From positions 1 through 64,000 of the forward strand of contig CABHOK010000011.1 in NCBI GenBank assembly GCA_902168205.1: a stretch of 64,000 nucleotides of DNA, in the 5' to 3' direction. Positions 35,995-44,796 of the stretch are shown one piece after another. The notes under the pieces were generated by a model. The model was not told the origin of the DNA. It saw only the letters and a list, made by a program, of their open reading frames with translations, and made no database searches. The translations under genes were made by a program, and so were the position numbers. Position 1 is the stretch's first letter. Each line of letters begins with the position of its first letter. Origin of the DNA: an uncultured Chitinophaga sp. (GTDB lineage: Bacteria > Bacteroidota > Bacteroidia > Cytophagales > Cyclobacteriaceae).

Positions 35995-36573
35995 CTACTT
36001 CCCTTGAGACAGTTTCTTTCTGATTTTACTTACAAACTCATGGCTGATGCCCAGGTAACCGGCAATGAGTCGGTTGGACAGCCGTTTGTGATGCGGGTAT
36101 TTATCGATGAAATCCAGGTAACGTTCATCAGCGGTCTTACTTAAATTATCGATCATCCGTCTCTGGAGCGAAACGTGTGTCTTTTGCGTCATGATCCGGA
36201 AAAGCCTTTCAATTTTAGGATAATGTTCGTAGGCAAAATCCTTGTCTGATTTACTGATGAGACAAACTTCACTGTCCTCCAACGCTTCTATCGATAGCAT
36301 GGATGGCTTCTCATTAGTAAAGCTGTCGATATCTGTAATCCACCAGTCAGTGGTAGCGAAATATAGTATCTGCTCAAAACCATTATAGTCTACATGATAA
36401 ATACGGAAAAGTCCGTTCGAGACAAACCCTTCGAAATTGCATACTTCTCCCTCTCTCAGAAGATGATCTTTCTTCTTAACCGACCTTATTTTGAACAGCC
36501 GGCAGAAATCGTCAAGTTCTTTATTGGAAATCGAAATGTGTTTGGCTATATTTTCCTTCAGCGATTCGATCAT
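35995..36573 (-). CDS. Crp/Fnr-family transcription regulator
   Basis: This 192-aa protein has a cyclic-nucleotide-binding-like beta-barrel (about residues 20-115, with L-L-R-E-G-E-V-C-N) and a C-terminal helix-turn-helix (A-G-Y-L-G-I-S-H-E-F-V-S-K-I-R-K). It lacks iron-sulfur cysteines of the Fnr type, so a small-ligand or redox signal is unknown. The same-strand MBL-fold and SnoaL genes lie 82 bp downstream and are plausible targets. The upstream response-regulator gene ends 82 bp away. Confidence 0.9.
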   Translation of the reverse strand: MIESLKENIAKHISISNKELDDFCRLFKIRSVKKKDHLLREGEVCNFEGFVSNGLFRIYHVDYNGFEQILYFATTDWWITDIDSFTNEKPSMLSIEALEDSEVCLISKSDKDFAYEHYPKIERLFRIMTQKTHVSLQRRMIDNLSKTADERYLDFIDKYPHHKRLSNRLIAGYLGISHEFVSKIRKKLSQGK

Positions 36574-36655
36574 TGGTTAAATATCCGTGAACTATTTCGA
36601 ATCTCAAAAAGAGTCAGGTATATACTTTTCAGACCAACGTACGCATATAGATTTT

Positions 36656-37354
36656 CTACTCCCGCTTAAATGCTTCGAAGAATCCCTCTTCAAAGCTTGC
36701 TCCGATGGGTATCTCCTGGTTGCTTCCCAATGTTATAATTTTATTTCGTACACCCGTTATTAATTTGAAAGGAATGATATAGGAACGATGCACGCGTATA
36801 AATTCTTTCGGAGAAAGCTTAGACAGCATGGTTTTCATCGTCATGCGTGTTAGTATGGTTTTGCCGTTCTGTAAATGGATCTTCAGGTAATCGGCCAGCC
36901 CTTCAATGAAGAATATATCTGCGGTTGCAATTTTTACGAGGCTATATTCTGCGCGGATAAAGATGTGTTTCTGTTCGCGACTTTCTTTCTGGTTCAGAAA
37001 ATTATAGTACTCGTTCGCTTTGTTTACGGCAACTTCAAAGCGTTCCTGCGAATAGGGTTTCAACAGGTAATCGACTGCGCTCAGGTTAAAGCCTTCAATG
37101 GCATACTCGCTGTGTGCCGTGGTAAAGATCACCATCATATCCTGCTCTATATCTTTATAGAAATCAATACCCGATATCGCAGGCATGTGTATATCGAGGA
37201 AGATGAGATCGATGGGATGTTTTTGTAAATACTTTTTTCCTTCACCGGTTTGCGTGAAAGTCTTTTCCAGTTTCAAAAAACTTACGTTGCTGCAATAGGC
37301 TTCCAGTATTTCCAGCGGAAGCGGTTCATCATCGATAGCAATGGCCTTTATCAC
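36656..37354 (-). CDS. LytTR-family response regulator
   Basis: This 232-aa two-component regulator has a receiver domain with phospho-acceptor Asp54 in L-D-I-H-M-P and a LytTR DNA-binding domain (from about residue 130: I-F-I-R-A-E-Y-S-L-V-K-I, F-I-R-V-H-R-S-Y-I-I-P, I-P-I-G). It overlaps the histidine kinase gene by 4 bp (ATGA), so they form a cotranscribed pair. No target is evident from adjacent genes. Confidence 0.93.
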   Translation of the reverse strand: MIKAIAIDDEPLPLEILEAYCSNVSFLKLEKTFTQTGEGKKYLQKHPIDLIFLDIHMPAISGIDFYKDIEQDMMVIFTTAHSEYAIEGFNLSAVDYLLKPYSQERFEVAVNKANEYYNFLNQKESREQKHIFIRAEYSLVKIATADIFFIEGLADYLKIHLQNGKTILTRMTMKTMLSKLSPKEFIRVHRSYIIPFKLITGVRNKIITLGSNQEIPIGASFEEGFFEAFKRE

Positions 37355-38406
37355 AGGTGAATCGTTAGTTGTACGCGAAAGTATTTTTCATCATCATTTA
37401 AAATTAGGAAGTGCTGCGAAGGATACAATAGCTGCAGCCTTGATTTTGTATTCTCAATGCCGTGGCCGCTCTTCATGTGCGGATCGAGCGCTACTTTTAC
37501 TTTGTTGTTCTCTACAGTAAGTTTCAGGCTTTGCTCTTCTATTTCGATCTGAATGTTGATGGATGATTCTTCGTCAGGATTAACTCCGTGTTTAAATGCA
37601 TTTTCAATGAACGGGATGAGCAGGAGTGGAGCGATGGTTTGATTGGTTAATGTACCGGTTACTTTACAGGACAGTTGCACACGCTTGTCCAATCGCATCT
37701 TTTGCAGATCAATGTAGTCGTTAATGTAGCTGATTTCTTTTTCGAGTGATACGCGACCGTTGCTTGTTTCGGTTACAATATAACGCATCATGCCGGAAAG
37801 CTTCAGAATGCTGCTGGCGGTAGCAGCTGATTTTTCGCGTACGGCCATCGCATATATATTGTTCATCGTGTTGAACAGGAAATGCGGATTGATCTGCGCC
37901 TTGAGTGAAAGTAACTCCGCATGGTTGCGGGCTATTTCCGTATTGAACAACCTGCTTCGTACACGTAACAAAACTGAAAAGAGTATAACGGCTACATAGA
38001 GAAATATATGGTGTCTGATTTCTTCTATAAATGTAAACCCTTGTGGTTTGGGTAACGGATCGGCTGGTCCGTTAACAGGTGGAAGCGCCAACGCAACGTG
38101 TTTATCAAACGGGTTGTGACCCGTTACGAAAGAAGGGAGCAAGGTGATTACGAGAAAACCCGCGACAATAAAAATAGCGTAGAGGATATATTTCTTCTGG
38201 AAATAAAACTGAGGGATGAGTACAAAGAAGTTGAGGTAGAAGAAAAGCAACATGATGGTATTTCCGATGAAGTCGCGCTGCGTAGGGCGCGAGAAAATAA
38301 AATCCTTCTCTTCCGGGGGATGCGGGAAAAGAAATATAGGGAGTATCAGGAAGATGATACAGCCGATGATATGCCACCAAAGATACTTGCGTGCGCTCAT
38401 GAACAT
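37351..38406 (-). CDS. LytS-like membrane histidine kinase
   Basis: This is 351 aa from the first start, or 349 from ATG 38400. Four transmembrane helices precede residue 150. The His_kinase domain shows L-K-A-Q-I-N-P-H-F-L-F-N with His175, then an HATPase-like domain (L-L-I-P-F-I-E-N-A-F-K-H-G N-box and S-G-H-G-I-E-N-T G-box). It pairs with the LytTR regulator that overlaps its end. No extracytoplasmic sensor domain is visible, so sensing is likely through the membrane segment. Confidence 0.92.
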   Translation of the reverse strand: MFMSARKYLWWHIIGCIIFLILPIFLFPHPPEEKDFIFSRPTQRDFIGNTIMLLFFYLNFFVLIPQFYFQKKYILYAIFIVAGFLVITLLPSFVTGHNPFDKHVALALPPVNGPADPLPKPQGFTFIEEIRHHIFLYVAVILFSVLLRVRSRLFNTEIARNHAELLSLKAQINPHFLFNTMNNIYAMAVREKSAATASSILKLSGMMRYIVTETSNGRVSLEKEISYINDYIDLQKMRLDKRVQLSCKVTGTLTNQTIAPLLLIPFIENAFKHGVNPDEESSINIQIEIEEQSLKLTVENNKVKVALDPHMKSGHGIENTKSRLQLLYPSQHFLILNDDEKYFRVQLTIHL

Positions 38407-38572
38407 GGTGTGTGACGTGAACGGATGCCCCGGTATATAAAAATCATAAAAAGGAATGGTTTATAAATGCCAATCCTTCTCAAACTTAGCATGACGATGG
38501 AATAATTTCCAACAATTGCGGTGTAGAACGCTTTTGTGTCGAAAAACGGAATTGTGGTTGGGAAATAATATG

Positions 38573-39670
38573 CTAGATACCGAATGGCACGTCTACGGCT
38601 GTTGTTCGTGCTTCAAACACTTCGAAAACGGAAGTATATTCTTCTTTGCCGCGCAGTATGCACTCTTCTACGTGTTGAATGGTATAGTTGGGCGATTGGC
38701 GTATCCAGTCGGCAACACTTTCGGATAGTAGCAGTTCTTTTTTATAGCGGCTGCATAACTCCAGTATGCGTGCACAGGTATTGAGCACATCGCCATGGTA
38801 TAGCAATTCACGTTTGCCTCCCTGTGCTTCCGATGCTGACACCATACCGGTATGTGCGGCAGCTTTAAACTCAGGGAAGATGCCGAATTTTTCAAGGTAT
38901 AGCTCGCGGTTTTGGGCAAGCCGCTTTTTGAAATCGTAAAAAAGTTTTATGCACTTCGCGTTTTTATTGTCAGTGTCGGTGCGCCAGGTGAGCACAGCTT
39001 CATCGCCCACAAACTGGTATATCTCTGCCTGGTGAAGCTTGATCACTTCTGCCAGATCATTAAAACATGTATTGAGGAAACGACTGTAGCGTGCGTGGCC
39101 GAGTTGTTCGGCTATAGTAGTGGATGATTTGAGGTCGATGAACAAAAAGATGCGATCTTCCTCTTGCGGAATACGATACTTACCCGATATGAAGTTAAGC
39201 ATTGTACCCGGCCCGATATGGTAATGAACTACTTTGAACAGACTCAGGATGATACTGAACAACATGAGGTATATAAAGCTCGACCAGAATATACCGGTTT
39301 GAAGAAATCTGCCTGTATCGATAAGTGTATCCGCCCAGGATTTTCCAAAATATACTTTGGCGAACAGCGTTTGTACGAATGCAATACCACAGATAACAGT
39401 AGTTGTTGTGATAAGAAAGCGCAATACTGTATAGTGGCGACCGGGTAAGTGTGCTATGCGGGGCAACACGTTGAATTCTATAAATGCCATGCCGGCACCG
39501 GTAACTATACCTGCGAGTGCAATAGTCAGGTTAACCATGCCTTCAGGCAGATTTTCCATCATGGATGTATCACTGCCGAGTTCATTCAGTATTCTGAAAA
39601 GTATTAACCCTCCTATATATACTGCCATCAGTGCAATGACTTCTGTTATTTTGCCGGATTTCTTTTTCAT
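38573..39670 (-). CDS. membrane adenylate/guanylate cyclase-domain protein
   Basis: This 365-aa protein has about four N-terminal transmembrane helices (to residue ~165) and a class III nucleotide cyclase domain. Metal-binding aspartates are seen in F-I-D-L-K-S-S-T and F-V-G-D-E-A-V-L. The region G-D-V-L-N-T-C-A-R-I-L contains the transition-state Asn-x-x-x-Arg pattern. It could make cAMP or cGMP; specificity residues are not decisive here. It lies just upstream of the REPIN-like repeats on the genome and in the same direction as the LytS gene, with 166 bp between. Confidence 0.88.
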   Translation of the reverse strand: MKKKSGKITEVIALMAVYIGGLILFRILNELGSDTSMMENLPEGMVNLTIALAGIVTGAGMAFIEFNVLPRIAHLPGRHYTVLRFLITTTTVICGIAFVQTLFAKVYFGKSWADTLIDTGRFLQTGIFWSSFIYLMLFSIILSLFKVVHYHIGPGTMLNFISGKYRIPQEEDRIFLFIDLKSSTTIAEQLGHARYSRFLNTCFNDLAEVIKLHQAEIYQFVGDEAVLTWRTDTDNKNAKCIKLFYDFKKRLAQNRELYLEKFGIFPEFKAAAHTGMVSASEAQGGKRELLYHGDVLNTCARILELCSRYKKELLLSESVADWIRQSPNYTIQHVEECILRGKEEYTSVFEVFEARTTAVDVPFGI

Positions 39671-39747
39671 AAGCGGCTATACATAGCGAAACTGAATGGT
39701 AAAGATTTACTACAAAGATGAGATTAATAATGCATTTATAATAGAAA

Positions 39748-39820
39748 GAGTAATGCCGGTTCGCTCTGAATTAATTACTACCCCAAAGCAATAAAAACGA
39801 GTGCAAGCCGAACATTACTC
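39748..39820. repeat. REPIN-like inverted repeat unit 1
   Basis: The left arm GAGTAATGCCGG pairs imperfectly with the right arm CCGAACATTACTC across a 73-bp unit. The internal 20-bp word at 39772-39791 (from TAATTACT to AAAGCAA) recurs exactly in unit 3. Confidence 0.8.
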
Positions 39821-39879
39821 CTATATTTTGACACAGATCACTACATGTGTAGCAGTTTTCTGTTTATTTACAGAGAAAA

Positions 39880-39945
39880 AATAATGTCGGGTGCCTGAAA
39901 TCAATATACCACATACCTAAACCTGCGGCAACCCGAACATTACTT
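39880..39945. repeat. REPIN-like inverted repeat unit 2
   Basis: The left arm TAATGTCGGGT (39882-39892) pairs with ACCCGAACATTA (39931-39942) apart from one bulged base. The loop differs from units 1 and 3. Confidence 0.8.
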
Positions 39946-39986
39946 TATATCTATACTTATGTTTTTTGTGTGATGAAACAGAAAAA

Positions 39987-40053
39987 GAATAATGCCGGGA
40001 ACCCTAATAATTACTACCCCAAAGCAAGAACCCGGGTAACTCCGGACATTACT
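39987..40053. repeat. REPIN-like inverted repeat unit 3
   Basis: The left arm AATAATGCCGGGA pairs with TCCGGACATTACT. The internal word at 40008-40027 is identical to that in unit 1. The right arm overlaps GTAACTCCGG, which also pairs with CCGGAGTTAC at 40078-40087 at the end of the STAS-like gene. Confidence 0.8.
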
Positions 40054-40069
40054 CTAAATCTTTTAATAT

Positions 40070-40483
40070 TTATAGTACCGGAGTTACTGTCGGTGACAGC
40101 AACCACTCCAGTGCAGCTTTTTCAGAATGAAAGACCACGCGTGTTACACGATCAACGTGTATTCCCTTTTGAAGTTTTTCGAAGCCTGCTTTGGCAAAAA
40201 CGTCTTCGGCCTCGATCACAGCGATGCGCTTTACACCCTTGCTCTCGATTACGAATACAACTTTCGCCAGGTATTCCTGTACTTCCCTGGAAAGTACCTT
40301 CAATTCAGAATGATCAATCAGCAGCATATCGCATAGATTATTCTTCGAGTATGTATCCATAAAAGCAGTTACCGCAGCAAGGTTTGTGACTTTAAGAAAA
40401 CCCGAGAACTTTAGCTTGAGAGCATGCGGACCAACTTGTGTGATCTCGCAATGCTCTTCCTGAAATATAGTTTTGAATGTCAT
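40070..40483 (-). CDS. STAS/SpoIIAA-like protein at the tail of the efflux operon
   Basis: This 137-aa single-domain protein has a STAS-like pattern: G-F-L-K-V-T-N-L-A-A-V near residue 28, D-M-L-L-I-D-H-S-E-L-K near 52 and K-R-I-A-V-I-E-A-E-D near 85. It has no signal peptide. It starts 32 bp after the RND permease stop on the same strand, so cotranscription with the efflux operon is likely. It resembles the 8024-8464 protein only in fold type. The partner protein and function are unknown. Confidence 0.75.
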   Translation of the reverse strand: MTFKTIFQEEHCEITQVGPHALKLKFSGFLKVTNLAAVTAFMDTYSKNNLCDMLLIDHSELKVLSREVQEYLAKVVFVIESKGVKRIAVIEAEDVFAKAGFEKLQKGIHVDRVTRVVFHSEKAALEWLLSPTVTPVL

Positions 40484-40515
40484 AGAATGTGATGATGAGG
40501 AATATATAGTTATTA

Positions 40516-43500
40516 TTAATTCAGGCTGGCAGGCTCAATCATTTCTCTTTCAAGCACAGTCTCCTCGTGCGCATGGTTTGCCCTTCCTTTTTTCGGACGT
40601 GCATTCCATTTGTCTTTTATACGGTCTACCGTATAATATACCATGGGCACTACGAAGATGGTAAGTATGAGCGATGAAAGCAGACCCCCGATCATTACAA
40701 TGGCAAGGCCGTTCTTCCATTCGGCACCGGCACCTTTTGCCAACGCAATCGGCAACATACCAATCACCATCGCGATGGTCGTCATGAGTATAGGACGAAG
40801 ACGTGCTTTACCCGAAGCGATTAGTGCATTATACGTTGTATAGCCTTCTTCTTTTTTCTGATTGGTAAAGTCTACCAGCAGAATCCCGTTCTTCAAGACG
40901 AGCCCCAGCAACATAATTATACCCAGCATGGTAAAGATGCTCATTGAGCTCATGGCAAGGTTCAGTGCCAGGAACGCTCCGATCAACGCAACCGGAATAG
41001 AGAACAACACAACAAACGGATATATAAAGCTGTCGTATAGCGCCACCATGATCAGATATACCAGTAAAATAGCGGCACCCAATGCCATACCCAATGCCGA
41101 GAATGAATCAGCCTGACGTTCTATATCTCCGGTCCATTTCATTTCAACAGAAGACGGAAGCGGATCTTTAGCCAATGCCGCGTTGATGTTGGTTGCCATA
41201 ACTCCGGAAGTTATACCCAGTACGTTGCTCTTTATCGTAACCGATGTTCTGCGGTTCTTGCGCTCCAACATAGAAGGACCACTGCTTTGCCGTATGTCGG
41301 CAAATTGTGTGAGTGGTATAACTTCCTGATTGTTGTTTACAAAGGTGATGTCTTCAACATCGGCCGGGTTGTTGCGATCAAACTCATCCAGGCGAACGTT
41401 GATGTCGTACTCCTGTGTACCCACGCGATACGTGGCATCGGTGTTACCCGTATAGGCATTTTGCAACGTACTGCCTACTGTAAATATATTCAGTCCGAGT
41501 TGTGCCATCTTTTCACGGTCGATGTTCACATTCAACTCAGGGTTACCGTCTTCCACACTTACGCTTACATCATTGGCACCGGCCATCTGCCTGATCATCT
41601 TCTCCATTTTGTGCGCAGCCTCCATCAATGCTGTGCGGTCTTCGCTGTTTAGTACGATTTGTATCGGTTCATCGGAGCTGGTGATACCTACCACAGCCGT
41701 ATTTACTTCTATACCCGGATATTTAGCTTCGATCACACTACGAACTTTCAACATATATTTCTCGGTAGTAAGATCACGTTCTTCCTTACCCACCAGTCCT
41801 ACCGTGAGCTCGGTTTTATTTTCACTGCCCACGTTAGCTACAGATGCAAAACCTGCTGAGCTTGCACCGCCTATATTGGAAAATACACTCAGTACTTCCG
41901 GTTGTGATAAAAGGTAATTTTCAATTTCGCGAGTCTTCAGGTTGTTCTCTGCGATTGGTGTACTCTTGTCGTACTCAAGCTTCACGGTAAATTTACCACG
42001 GTCACCGGCAGCCACCATTTCCTGTCCAAGTATACCCAGCGACATAACATAGCCAGTTGCTACGAACGCTGCGATAACTGCAAGGCTTGTGATTACTTTA
42101 TGACGCAGTGTCCACTGAAGCTGACGTGCATACGCATTGGTAAGCGATGTGATAAACGATTCAAACCAGATGAGAGGTTTGTGAAGCCAGTTGGAAGCAT
42201 TGAGGTGTGTTACTCGGCCGAAGCGTGATGCCAGCCACGGTGTAAGTGTAAAGCAAACAAACAAACTCATTAACGTAGATACCACGATGGTAACGGAATA
42301 CTGACGGAGCAGGTCGCCAATGGTTGTATTGATCATGGCTATAGGAGCGAACACCACAACGTCCACCATGGTAATGGCAATTGCAGAGAACCCAATTTCC
42401 GCGCGGCCTTCCAGTGTAGCCTGTATTTTGTTTTTACCCATGTGCAAGTGGCGGTGTATATTTTCAAGTACCACGATGGAGTCATCAACCAGGATACCGA
42501 TCACCAGCGACATCGCGAGCAACGTCATCAAATTCAACGAATAGCCGAAGAGATACATGGCTATAAATGTGGAGAGTAGCGAGGCTGGTATAGCAACTAA
42601 TACAATGAGCGAGTCGCGTAAGCTGTGCAGGAACAATAACATTACGGCAGCAACCAGTATAACGGCTATAATAAGATCGTGCGTTACAGCGTCAGCAGAT
42701 TCAAGTGTAAATTCAGATGTATCGTCTGCTACAATAATTTTCAATCCCTGGCCAGCATGCTTTTTCTCCAGCTGTACAATTTGATCACGCACTTGTTTAC
42801 TAATCTCCACGGCATTGGCATCACTTTGTTTTTTAATCGTTATACCGATACCATCCTGTCCGTTATAGCGGTTTAATACCGTTTGTTCTTTTACACCATC
42901 TTCTACATCCGCTACATCCTGTACACGTACGGTGCTTCCGTTGGCAGCTGTCGTTATACCTAATAAACGAATTTGTTCGAGGCTGGTAAATTTACCCGCG
43001 AGGCGCACAGTCATCTGTTCATTTGTGTTCTTTACCTTTCCGGTAGGAAAATCGAGGTTGGCATTATTTATAGCTTGTGTAACCTGCGACAGGGATATAC
43101 CATAGTATACCAGTTTATCTTTATCAACATTTACTTTTATCTCGCGTTCCTGTCCACCGAGTAACCGGGTTTCACCGATACCTTGTATCTGCTGGAATAA
43201 AGGCAATACTTCATCATCTACAAGGTCATAAAATTCCTGTGTCCCCATTTTGGATATAGCCGTGAGCTGCATAATGGGACGATCGCTTGGCGATACTTTG
43301 GATATAGAAGGAGATTCAGCATCATCCGGAAGATCGGAAAGTATATTGTTAAGCTTGCGCTGAACTTCCTGTTGCTTATCATCGATGTCGGTACCTACGG
43401 TAAACTCTACCGATATTACCGATACACCTTCGTATGATTGAGACAGTGTACTTTTTACACGGTCGATTCCGGCAACTACATCTTCGATTTTCTTGGTAAC

Positions 43501-43686
43501 CGATTGTTCTACATCTGTGGGAGAAGCACCGGGATATGACGTTGTTACAACCAGCGTAGGTATATCAAAGTCGGGCATGAGCTCATAGTTGAGCTTGGTA
43601 TAGGTAAACAATCCACCAAGCATCAGCACCGAGAATATAACGATGATGAGCGAGGGGCGTTTAACGGCAATTTCTGTTAGTGACAT
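40516..43686 (-). CDS. RND efflux transporter permease (AcrB/HAE-1-like)
   Basis: This 1056-aa inner-membrane pump has 12 predicted transmembrane helices and two large periplasmic loops. The proton-relay aspartate pair is present in G-I-L-V-D-D-S-I-V-V-L-E-N-I (TM4). The N-terminal R-P-S-L-I-I-V-I and E-L-M-P-D-F-D-I-P are family hallmarks, and the C-terminal copy has G-L-V-L-K-N-G-I-L-L-V-D. The length is typical of drug-type RND pumps. It forms a tripartite system with the adaptor (14 bp upstream) and TolC genes. The substrate is not evident. Confidence 0.95.
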   Translation of the reverse strand: MSLTEIAVKRPSLIIVIFSVLMLGGLFTYTKLNYELMPDFDIPTLVVTTSYPGASPTDVEQSVTKKIEDVVAGIDRVKSTLSQSYEGVSVISVEFTVGTDIDDKQQEVQRKLNNILSDLPDDAESPSISKVSPSDRPIMQLTAISKMGTQEFYDLVDDEVLPLFQQIQGIGETRLLGGQEREIKVNVDKDKLVYYGISLSQVTQAINNANLDFPTGKVKNTNEQMTVRLAGKFTSLEQIRLLGITTAANGSTVRVQDVADVEDGVKEQTVLNRYNGQDGIGITIKKQSDANAVEISKQVRDQIVQLEKKHAGQGLKIIVADDTSEFTLESADAVTHDLIIAVILVAAVMLLFLHSLRDSLIVLVAIPASLLSTFIAMYLFGYSLNLMTLLAMSLVIGILVDDSIVVLENIHRHLHMGKNKIQATLEGRAEIGFSAIAITMVDVVVFAPIAMINTTIGDLLRQYSVTIVVSTLMSLFVCFTLTPWLASRFGRVTHLNASNWLHKPLIWFESFITSLTNAYARQLQWTLRHKVITSLAVIAAFVATGYVMSLGILGQEMVAAGDRGKFTVKLEYDKSTPIAENNLKTREIENYLLSQPEVLSVFSNIGGASSAGFASVANVGSENKTELTVGLVGKEERDLTTEKYMLKVRSVIEAKYPGIEVNTAVVGITSSDEPIQIVLNSEDRTALMEAAHKMEKMIRQMAGANDVSVSVEDGNPELNVNIDREKMAQLGLNIFTVGSTLQNAYTGNTDATYRVGTQEYDINVRLDEFDRNNPADVEDITFVNNNQEVIPLTQFADIRQSSGPSMLERKNRRTSVTIKSNVLGITSGVMATNINAALAKDPLPSSVEMKWTGDIERQADSFSALGMALGAAILLVYLIMVALYDSFIYPFVVLFSIPVALIGAFLALNLAMSSMSIFTMLGIIMLLGLVLKNGILLVDFTNQKKEEGYTTYNALIASGKARLRPILMTTIAMVIGMLPIALAKGAGAEWKNGLAIVMIGGLLSSLILTIFVVPMVYYTVDRIKDKWNARPKKGRANHAHEETVLEREMIEPASLN

Positions 43687-43700
43687 AAATGCGGTGGTTA

Positions 43701-44756
43701 TTATTTAGCGATTTCTACTTTGGAACCGTTGGAGAGATTGATCTGGCCGCTGGTAACAACCTGTTCTCCCTGCTTCAATCCATCGATAACTTCTACTTCC
43801 ATTCCGTTGCTTCCGCCGGTGTGGATGTCGCGCAGCTTGGCGATACCATTTTCAATTACATATACCTGTGGATTTTTAGCAGAGCCCAGTAAGGCACTGC
43901 GTGGTATAACCAGTGTAGCGGAATGAAGATCTTTACTTACAATAGCTCTTCCGTACATGCCGGCTTTGAGTTCGGTGTTTTTGTTATTCTTCAGCAACAC
44001 TTTCACCGTATAGTTGTGTGAATCATCGGCACGGTCTGCTACATAATCGATCTTGCCCGTTAAAGGATGGGTAGGGTATATATCCGTTTGGATCGTGATC
44101 AGATCGCCTTCACTGAATAGTGTTATTTCATTTTCAGGAACTGCGATCTCGAGTTTCATTTGCGACAGGTCTGTAAGTCTTCCGATGTTGCTCTTCTTGT
44201 CTACCACGGTACCGATCTCTACATCTTTCAGGGTTATGGTTCCGTTGAATGGTGCGGTAAGTTTGCTGAGGCGTATATTTTTATCCAGCTGTTTTAATTG
44301 CGATTCAGCATCTTTATACTGTTGCCAGTAGCTGTCGTATTGCATCTTGCTTACGCCTTCGCTTTCAGATGCTTTTTCGTAACGCTCGAAGTTTTTCTTG
44401 GCAGTTTCGTACGTAGCCTGTGCTGCTATATATTTAGCACGCAACATTTCGTCATCGATCTGCAACAGCAGTTTGCCTTGCGGCACTACAGCGCCTTCTT
44501 CAAAATATACTCCGGTTACTTCACCTTCTGACTGTGGAATGAGCATGATTTCACGGAAAGGTTTAAATGTACCGGTATAGGTAAAAGTCTTGTCGAGATC
44601 TTTCGGTTCAACAGTTTGAGCTTTCACCAATGCTTTTTTGTCGGGATCAGGACGATATACTTTCTCCTGCACAGTTTTCTGATTGCTGAACAGCTTTACA
44701 CCTGTGAATACAACAGCCAGTAAAGCAAGAACGATAATGATGATTCTCTTTTTCAT
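43701..44756 (-). CDS. RND efflux periplasmic adaptor (membrane fusion protein)
   Basis: This is about 351 aa from ATG 44756. An N-terminal membrane anchor (K-K-R-I-I-I-I-V-L-A-L-L) is followed by a biotinyl-lipoyl-like domain, an alpha hairpin (about residues 95-150), and beta-barrel and membrane-proximal domains (G-M-Y-G-R-A-I-V near 275, L-K-Q-G-E-Q-V-V near 330). Codons upstream to 44834 overlap tolC and are not believed. It bridges the RND permease and TolC, and both neighbour genes are in the same operon. Confidence 0.93.
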   Translation of the reverse strand: MKKRIIIIVLALLAVVFTGVKLFSNQKTVQEKVYRPDPDKKALVKAQTVEPKDLDKTFTYTGTFKPFREIMLIPQSEGEVTGVYFEEGAVVPQGKLLLQIDDEMLRAKYIAAQATYETAKKNFERYEKASESEGVSKMQYDSYWQQYKDAESQLKQLDKNIRLSKLTAPFNGTITLKDVEIGTVVDKKSNIGRLTDLSQMKLEIAVPENEITLFSEGDLITIQTDIYPTHPLTGKIDYVADRADDSHNYTVKVLLKNNKNTELKAGMYGRAIVSKDLHSATLVIPRSALLGSAKNPQVYVIENGIAKLRDIHTGGSNGMEVEVIDGLKQGEQVVTSGQINLSNGSKVEIAK

Positions 44757-44796
44757 ATATACTATAACTAAAATGCGAGTATGGTTAGTGGTTTGT

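Noticed and set aside
39748-40053. Possible CRISPR array
   Set aside because: The repeats are internally palindromic units of 66-73 bp with unequal spacing and non-identical sequence; no cas genes are nearby.
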